Under the pieces are notes generated by a model. The model had not been told where the DNA came from. It saw nothing but the letters and a program-made list of their open reading frames with translations, and did not search any database. Below are positions 6,591 to 10,171 of a stretch of 10,171 nt of DNA, piece by piece. This stretch comes from JBOHCT01 sp050699055. GTDB lineage: Bacteria; Actinomycetota; Actinomycetes; Streptosporangiales; JBOHCT01. The translations under genes were made by a program, and so were the position numbers. Position 1 is the first letter of the stretch. Every line of letters begins with the position of its first letter. The stretch spans positions 1 to 10,171 of the forward strand of contig JBOHCT010000162.1 in NCBI GenBank assembly GCA_050699055.1, in the 5' to 3' direction.

Positions 6591-8062
6591 CGCAGGGCGT
6601 CCCGCACCGTCGCGAGCACCCCCTTGGCGGTGAGCCGCTCCAGCCAACCTGTCACCAAGTCGCGGAACACCGGGGAGGCCGGCAGACCCTCGCCGAACGC
6701 CTCGGTGAGCCCGAACAGCCCGGCGGCCACGGCGTGCGGGTCGCGGGGATCGGCGACGCGCAGGCGGTCGGCCAGCGGGTCGTCGACCGGCAGCGGTGCC
6801 CCGTCGTCGGACTCGGCGGCGGAGACGTACCGCATCCACGCGGCCACCGCGAGCGTGACGTACCGCGGCTCGGCGCCGGCGGCCAGCCGATCGCGCGCGG
6901 TGCCCAGCAGGCGCTGCGGCAGCTTCTGCGACCCGTCCATCGCGACCTGTGTCGTACGGTGGCGCAGCGCCGGGTTCGCGAAGCGGGTCAGCAGCGTGTG
7001 ACAGTACTCGCCGAGGTCGACACCGGGAGGCTCTCGCAGGGTGGGCACGACGTCGTCGCGCATCAGCCGGTCGACGACCTCGGCAAGGAGCGGCTCGCGT
7101 ACCGCGTCGGCGATGTGGGTGAAGCCCCCGAGCGCACCGAGGTACGCGAGCGCCGAGTGGCTGCCGTTGAGCAGGCGCAGCTTAGCGTCCTCGTACGGTC
7201 CCGGGTCGTCGGTGAGGACGGCGCCGCCCGCCTCCCACCTCGGGCGGTCTGTCACGAAGCGATCCTCGATCACCCACTGGCTGAACGGCTCGGCCACGAC
7301 CACCCCCTCGTCGGCGACGCCGAGCCTCTCGCGCGCCGCGGCGAGGTCGTCGGAGGTGGTGGCGGGGACGATCCGGTCGACCACCGTGTTCGGGAACGTG
7401 ACGTGGTCGGCCATCCACCCGAGGATCCGGTCGCCCTCCCCGGGCGGCAGGCGCAGACAGAACTGCTCGACGAGACCGCGCAGCAGTCGTCCGTTTCCCG
7501 GCAGGTTGTCGCAGCTCACGACGGTGAGCGGGCCCGCCTCCGCGGTACGCCGTGCCTCCAGGCCGCGGACGAGCTGACCCACGACGGTCCGCGGTTCGCC
7601 GCCGCCGAGATCGGCCCCGACCGTCGGATCGTCGATCCGGAGCCGGCCGCTCGCCGGGTCGTGATGGTAGCCCTTCTCGGTCACGGTGATGGTGACGATC
7701 CGTACCGCGGGATCGGCCAACAGGTTGCGTAGCTCCCGAGGGCTCTCCCCGGCGAACAGCACGTCGCGGACCGCGCCGATGGTGCGGAGGCCGACGCCGT
7801 GCTCCCCACGTTCGAGCACGGTGTAGAGCCCATCCTGCGGCCGAAGCTGGCGCACCACCGCGGCGCTGCGCTCGGTCACCCCGCAGATGCCCCAGTCACC
7901 GGGACTCGCGGCGAGGGCGTCGTCGGTGTACACGGCCTGGTGGGCACGGTGGAACGCGCCGATGCCGAGGTGGACGATGCCGACGCGCAACCCGGCTGGG
8001 TCGACGCGGGGTCGCAGCCGCCGGGGGAGCCCTGGCAGGGAGGCGAGCGAGAGACGTTCCAT
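6587..8062 (-). CDS. uxuB: Mannitol dehydrogenase-family hexuronate reductase (fructuronate/tagaturonate reductase)
   Basis: A 491-residue NAD(P)-dependent long-chain polyol dehydrogenase. Order of motifs: VGIVHLGIGAFHRAHQAVY (cofactor-binding N-terminus), VTITVTEKGYHH, the family signature FPNTVVDRIVP with Asp229-Arg230, QWVIEDRF, and the active-site helix KLRLLNGSHSALAYLG with Lys294, Asn299 and His302, which align with the catalytic Lys/Asn/His of Pseudomonas mannitol 2-dehydrogenase; DGSQKLPQRLL follows. UxuB reduces fructuronate to mannonate; UxaB, in the same superfamily, reduces tagaturonate to altronate. The sequence looks UxuB-like, but the neighbour is an altronate-type dehydratase, so tagaturonate is an equally fair substrate. 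The ATG at 8062 overlaps the uxaA stop (TGATG); a GTG one codon upstream (8065) is also possible. It ends in ATGA overlap with the kinase. Confidence 0.87.
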   Translation of the reverse strand: MERLSLASLPGLPRRLRPRVDPAGLRVGIVHLGIGAFHRAHQAVYTDDALAASPGDWGICGVTERSAAVVRQLRPQDGLYTVLERGEHGVGLRTIGAVRDVLFAGESPRELRNLLADPAVRIVTITVTEKGYHHDPASGRLRIDDPTVGADLGGGEPRTVVGQLVRGLEARRTAEAGPLTVVSCDNLPGNGRLLRGLVEQFCLRLPPGEGDRILGWMADHVTFPNTVVDRIVPATTSDDLAAARERLGVADEGVVVAEPFSQWVIEDRFVTDRPRWEAGGAVLTDDPGPYEDAKLRLLNGSHSALAYLGALGGFTHIADAVREPLLAEVVDRLMRDDVVPTLREPPGVDLGEYCHTLLTRFANPALRHRTTQVAMDGSQKLPQRLLGTARDRLAAGAEPRYVTLAVAAWMRYVSAAESDDGAPLPVDDPLADRLRVADPRDPHAVAAGLFGLTEAFGEGLPASPVFRDLVTGWLERLTAKGVLATVRDALR

Positions 8063-9555
8063 CACATGACCGCCCCGAGCTGCCAGGGCGTGAACTCCTC
8101 CTCCCCGAAGCCGAGCTCCTCGCTCTTGCTCGGCTGACCGGAGGCGGTGGCGAGGATCAGGTCGAAGATCCGCTGCCCGACCTTCTCCACGTCCGCCTCG
8201 CCGTCAGTGATGACGCCGCAGTTCACGTCCATGTCGTCGGCCATGTGGCGGTAAGTGTCGGAGTTGGTGCACAGCTTGAGGCTGGGCGTCGGTGTGCAAC
8301 CGAACACCGATCCGCGCCCGGTCGTGAAGCAGACGACGTTCGCGCCGCCCGCCACCATGCCGGTCACCGACACCGGGTCGTAGCCGGGGGTGTCCATGAA
8401 GACGAACCCCTTCGCCGTCACCGGCTCGGCGTAGCGGTAGACGTCGACGAGGTTGGTCGTGCCGCCCTTGGCGACGGCGCCCAGCGACTTCTCGAGGATG
8501 GTGGTGAGCCCTCCCTCCTTGTTCCCTGGCGAGGGGTTGTTGTCCATGCTGCCGCCGAACATCTCTGTATAGCGCTCCCACCAGTGGATGCGGTCGACGA
8601 GCCGCTCGCCGACCTCCCGGCTGACCGCGCGCCTGGTGAGCAGGTGCTCCGCGCCGTACACCTCGGGCGTCTCGGCCAGGATGGCGGTGCCGCCGTGGTG
8701 TACGAGCTGGTCCGCGGCGGCCCCGAGTGCCGGGTTGGCGGTAATCCCGGAGTAGGCGTCGGAGCCGCCACACTCCAGGCCGAGGACAAGCTCGCTCGCC
8801 GGTACTGGCTCGCGGTGGACGGCGTCGGCGACCGGCAGCATCGCGCGCAGCTCGTCCATGGCCGCACGCACAGTCGCCGACGTGCCGCCCTGCTCCTGGA
8901 TGGTCATCGTCCCTGTGGGGCGCTGCGGCCCGAGGTCCCAGCCCTTGGTGAGGTCGGAGATCTGGTTGACCTCACAGCCGAGCCCGATGACCAGGACCCC
9001 AGCGAAGTTCGGGTGATGGGCGTAGCCGGTGAGCGTGCGCCGCAGGATCTCGAAGCCCTCGCCCTCTCCCGCCATGCCGCAGCCGGTCCCGTGGGTGACG
9101 GCCATGACGCCGTCGACGTTCGGGTAGTCGTCGAGCAGCCCGGAGCGCTGTACGTGCTGTGCCACCAGCTTGGCGACGGTGGCCGAGCAGTTGACCGAGG
9201 TCAGGATCCCGATGTAGTTCCGCGTGGCGACGCGACCGTCAGCGCGCACGATACCTTGGAACGTCGCCCGTTCCTCCGGCGGCACCATCGCCGTCTCCCG
9301 TGCCTCGCTGGCGAAGGCGTAGTCGAGGGCGACGGCGTCGAAGCGGAGGTTATGGGTGTGGACGTGGTCGCCCTCCCGGATCGGTCGCGACGCGTACCCG
9401 ATGACCTGACCGTACTTGCGGACGGGCGCGTCCTCGGGGATGTCGGTGAGCGCGACCTTGTGCCCTTTGGGCACGGGTGGATCACCGGCCTCGCGGCCCA
9501 TGGACTGGGCGACGTTCAGCCCGACATTGTCGTCGTGGTGGAGTCGGAGCGCCAT
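8062..9555 (-). CDS. uxaA: UxaA-family altronate dehydratase
   Basis: A 497-residue protein, close to the ~495 of E. coli UxaA. Residues ~1-72 are a SAF domain (KGHKVALTDI, IREGDHVHTHN); the rest is the UxaA/GarD catalytic region: RADGRVATRNYIGILTSVNCSATVA, THGTGCGMAGEGEG (Cys159), IGLGCEVNQISDL, GLECGGSDAYSGITANPALG (Cys262), and FGCTPTPSLKLCTNSDTYR (Cys420, Cys429). The family are metal-dependent (Fe2+/Mn2+) dehydratases; UxaA converts D-altronate to 2-keto-3-deoxygluconate, GarD acts on galactarate. The position beside a hexuronate reductase and a KDG-type kinase favours altronate, although a related aldonate cannot be excluded. GGGAGAAG lies about 8 nt upstream of the ATG. First gene of the three-gene operon; its 3' end overlaps the reductase start. 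Confidence 0.9.
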   Translation of the reverse strand: MALRLHHDDNVGLNVAQSMGREAGDPPVPKGHKVALTDIPEDAPVRKYGQVIGYASRPIREGDHVHTHNLRFDAVALDYAFASEARETAMVPPEERATFQGIVRADGRVATRNYIGILTSVNCSATVAKLVAQHVQRSGLLDDYPNVDGVMAVTHGTGCGMAGEGEGFEILRRTLTGYAHHPNFAGVLVIGLGCEVNQISDLTKGWDLGPQRPTGTMTIQEQGGTSATVRAAMDELRAMLPVADAVHREPVPASELVLGLECGGSDAYSGITANPALGAAADQLVHHGGTAILAETPEVYGAEHLLTRRAVSREVGERLVDRIHWWERYTEMFGGSMDNNPSPGNKEGGLTTILEKSLGAVAKGGTTNLVDVYRYAEPVTAKGFVFMDTPGYDPVSVTGMVAGGANVVCFTTGRGSVFGCTPTPSLKLCTNSDTYRHMADDMDVNCGVITDGEADVEKVGQRIFDLILATASGQPSKSEELGFGEEEFTPWQLGAVM

Positions 9556-9584
9556 AGTGGCATCTTCTCCCGAGATCGTGGCTT

Positions 9585-9650
9585 TGGGCGAGGGTCCCCC
9601 AGCTGGCCCACCAGACGTGCGGACCCCCGCCCGGGTGGACGAGGGTCCGC
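9585..9650 (-). promoter_or_regulatory. Direct repeats and competing hairpins in the uxaA leader
   Basis: TGGGCGAGGGTCC (9585-9597) and TGGACGAGGGTCC (9636-9648) are direct repeats with 12 of 13 positions identical. The segment GCGGACCC (9619-9626) between them pairs perfectly (8 bp) with GGGTCCGC (9643-9650), and its GGACCC can instead pair (6 bp) with GGGTCC at 9592-9597. On the minus-strand RNA these two hairpins exclude each other. The 8-bp stem could be the ectD terminator (no U-run follows) and the repeats could be a repressor site for the uronate operon; neither role is shown. I could not assign a convincing -35/-10 pair in 9556-9681. Confidence 0.4.
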
Positions 9651-9681
9651 GGCGCCGCGTAGGCGGTTCACAAACAGAGAC

Positions 9682-10171
9682 TCAGCGCATCGGCGTGAAG
9701 TCCCGGCTGGCGACGAAGTCTGGCCTGCGGTCGGGCGCCTGGTACGGCTCGCCGAGCGCGTTGTCCACGCTGTTGAACACCACGAAGATGTTCGAGCGGG
9801 GGAACGGCGTGATGTTGTCGCTGGAACCGTGCATACAGTTGCCGTCGAACATCGTCGCCGAGCCGGCCCTGCCAGGGAACTGCGTGATGCCGTGCTGGTC
9901 GGCGAGCGCCGCCAGGCTGATCGGGTCGGGCGTACCGACCTTCTGCTCGCGCAGCGAGTCTCTGTAGTGCCCCTCCGGAGTCTCACCGACGCACGACACG
10001 AAGGTCTTGTGCGACCCAGGCATGATCATCAGTGAGCCGTTGTGCGCGTAGTTGTCGGTCAGCGCGATCGAGACGCTGAACGCGCGCATGCCTGGCATGC
10101 CGTCCTCGGCGTGCCAGGTCTCGAAGTCGGAGCGCCAGTAGAAGCCTCGGCCGTTGAAACCGGGCTTGTAG
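9682..10171 (-). CDS. ectD: Ectoine hydroxylase EctD (5' partial)
   Basis: The last 163 codons or so of a protein normally ~295-300 residues; the start lies beyond the window. EctD is an Fe(II)/2-oxoglutarate dioxygenase (PhyH superfamily) that converts ectoine to 5-hydroxyectoine, an osmo- and thermoprotectant. Strong family matches: FNGRGFYW-x-SDFETWHAEDGMPGMRA, IALTDNYAHNGSLMIMPGSHK, CVGETPEGHYRDSLR, FDGNCMHGSSDNITPFPRSN (distal iron His at codon 9831-9829; PRS Arg for 2-oxoglutarate). The oddity is codon 10134-10132, CGC (Arg), where the EctD signature has His, one of the three iron ligands (HxD...H). The following Ser-Asp is intact. One base change from CAC explains it: a damaged or altered enzyme, or a sequence error. 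ectD usually closes an ectABC(D) operon, so ectC is expected just outside. Confidence 0.92.
   Translation of the reverse strand, partial: YKPGFNGRGFYWRSDFETWHAEDGMPGMRAFSVSIALTDNYAHNGSLMIMPGSHKTFVSCVGETPEGHYRDSLREQKVGTPDPISLAALADQHGITQFPGRAGSATMFDGNCMHGSSDNITPFPRSNIFVVFNSVDNALGEPYQAPDRRPDFVASRDFTPMR

Noticed and set aside
6591..6839. N-terminal extension of the KDG kinase frame
   Set aside because: The extension is Arg-rich and lies inside the reductase gene; the ATGA overlap at 6590 marks the start.
6734..7732. 332-codon plus-strand open frame antisense to the hexuronate reductase
   Set aside because: No domain, and it mirrors the codon structure of the reductase on the other strand.
8245..10035. 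596-codon plus-strand open frame antisense to uxaA and ectD
   Set aside because: Low-complexity Arg/Gly/Val/Asp composition with no recognisable motif; both antisense genes are unmistakable.
1..10171. CRISPR arrays, tRNA/rRNA genes, transposons, phage genes or a complete new defence system
   Set aside because: No regularly spaced repeats, cloverleaf or rRNA sequences, transposase motifs, or unrecognised multi-gene cassette were found; apart from the decayed HEPN and CDP-alcohol phosphatidyltransferase remnants, the genes are ordinary chromosomal functions.

Overview
The window is very GC-rich, with short gene gaps, GTG starts, stop/start overlaps (GTGA, ATGA, TGATG) and third codon positions dominated by G/C. 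Together with the actinobacterial look of the PadR/EmrB, HTH-nucleotidyltransferase, RlmN and EctD proteins, this points to a chromosomal segment of an actinomycete (Actinomycetota). I cannot name the genus. No rRNA, tRNA, CRISPR array, insertion sequence or prophage gene is visible.

Left part (1-2800): the 3' end of an FAD-type oxidoreductase carrying a BFD-like [2Fe-2S] domain; then a PadR repressor and a 14-TM EmrB/QacA drug-efflux pump in one tightly overlapping operon, with a 16-bp palindrome lying on the apparent -10 and ribosome binding site. This looks like a self-regulated efflux module. On the opposite strand is a winged-helix/nucleotidyltransferase fusion followed, in ATGA overlap, by what looks like only the first ~30 codons of its usual HEPN partner: a decayed MNT-HEPN-type pair.

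Middle (3400-5633): rlmN, complete and with all expected cysteines (23S rRNA A2503 methylation); then a broken CDP-alcohol phosphatidyltransferase that still shows its full catalytic motif but is frameshifted and lacks most of its membrane segments, overlapping the start of an intact small VTT/YqaA-type membrane protein. A 124-bp convergent gap follows.

Right part (5634-10171, all minus strand): a three-gene hexuronate catabolic operon, UxaA-family altronate dehydratase -> mannitol-dehydrogenase-family hexuronate reductase -> PfkB (KDG) kinase, with translationally coupled junctions. It would take tagaturonate (or fructuronate) through the aldonate and KDG to KDPG. The isomerase, aldolase and transporter are not in the window. 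Upstream lies the 3' part of ectD (ectoine hydroxylase), in which the first iron-binding histidine of the signature HSDFETWH reads as arginine.

I do not see a complete novel system. The most notable points are the EctD His->Arg change, two decayed gene partners (HEPN and CDP-alcohol phosphatidyltransferase), the PadR operator, and the repeat/hairpin structure in front of uxaA.
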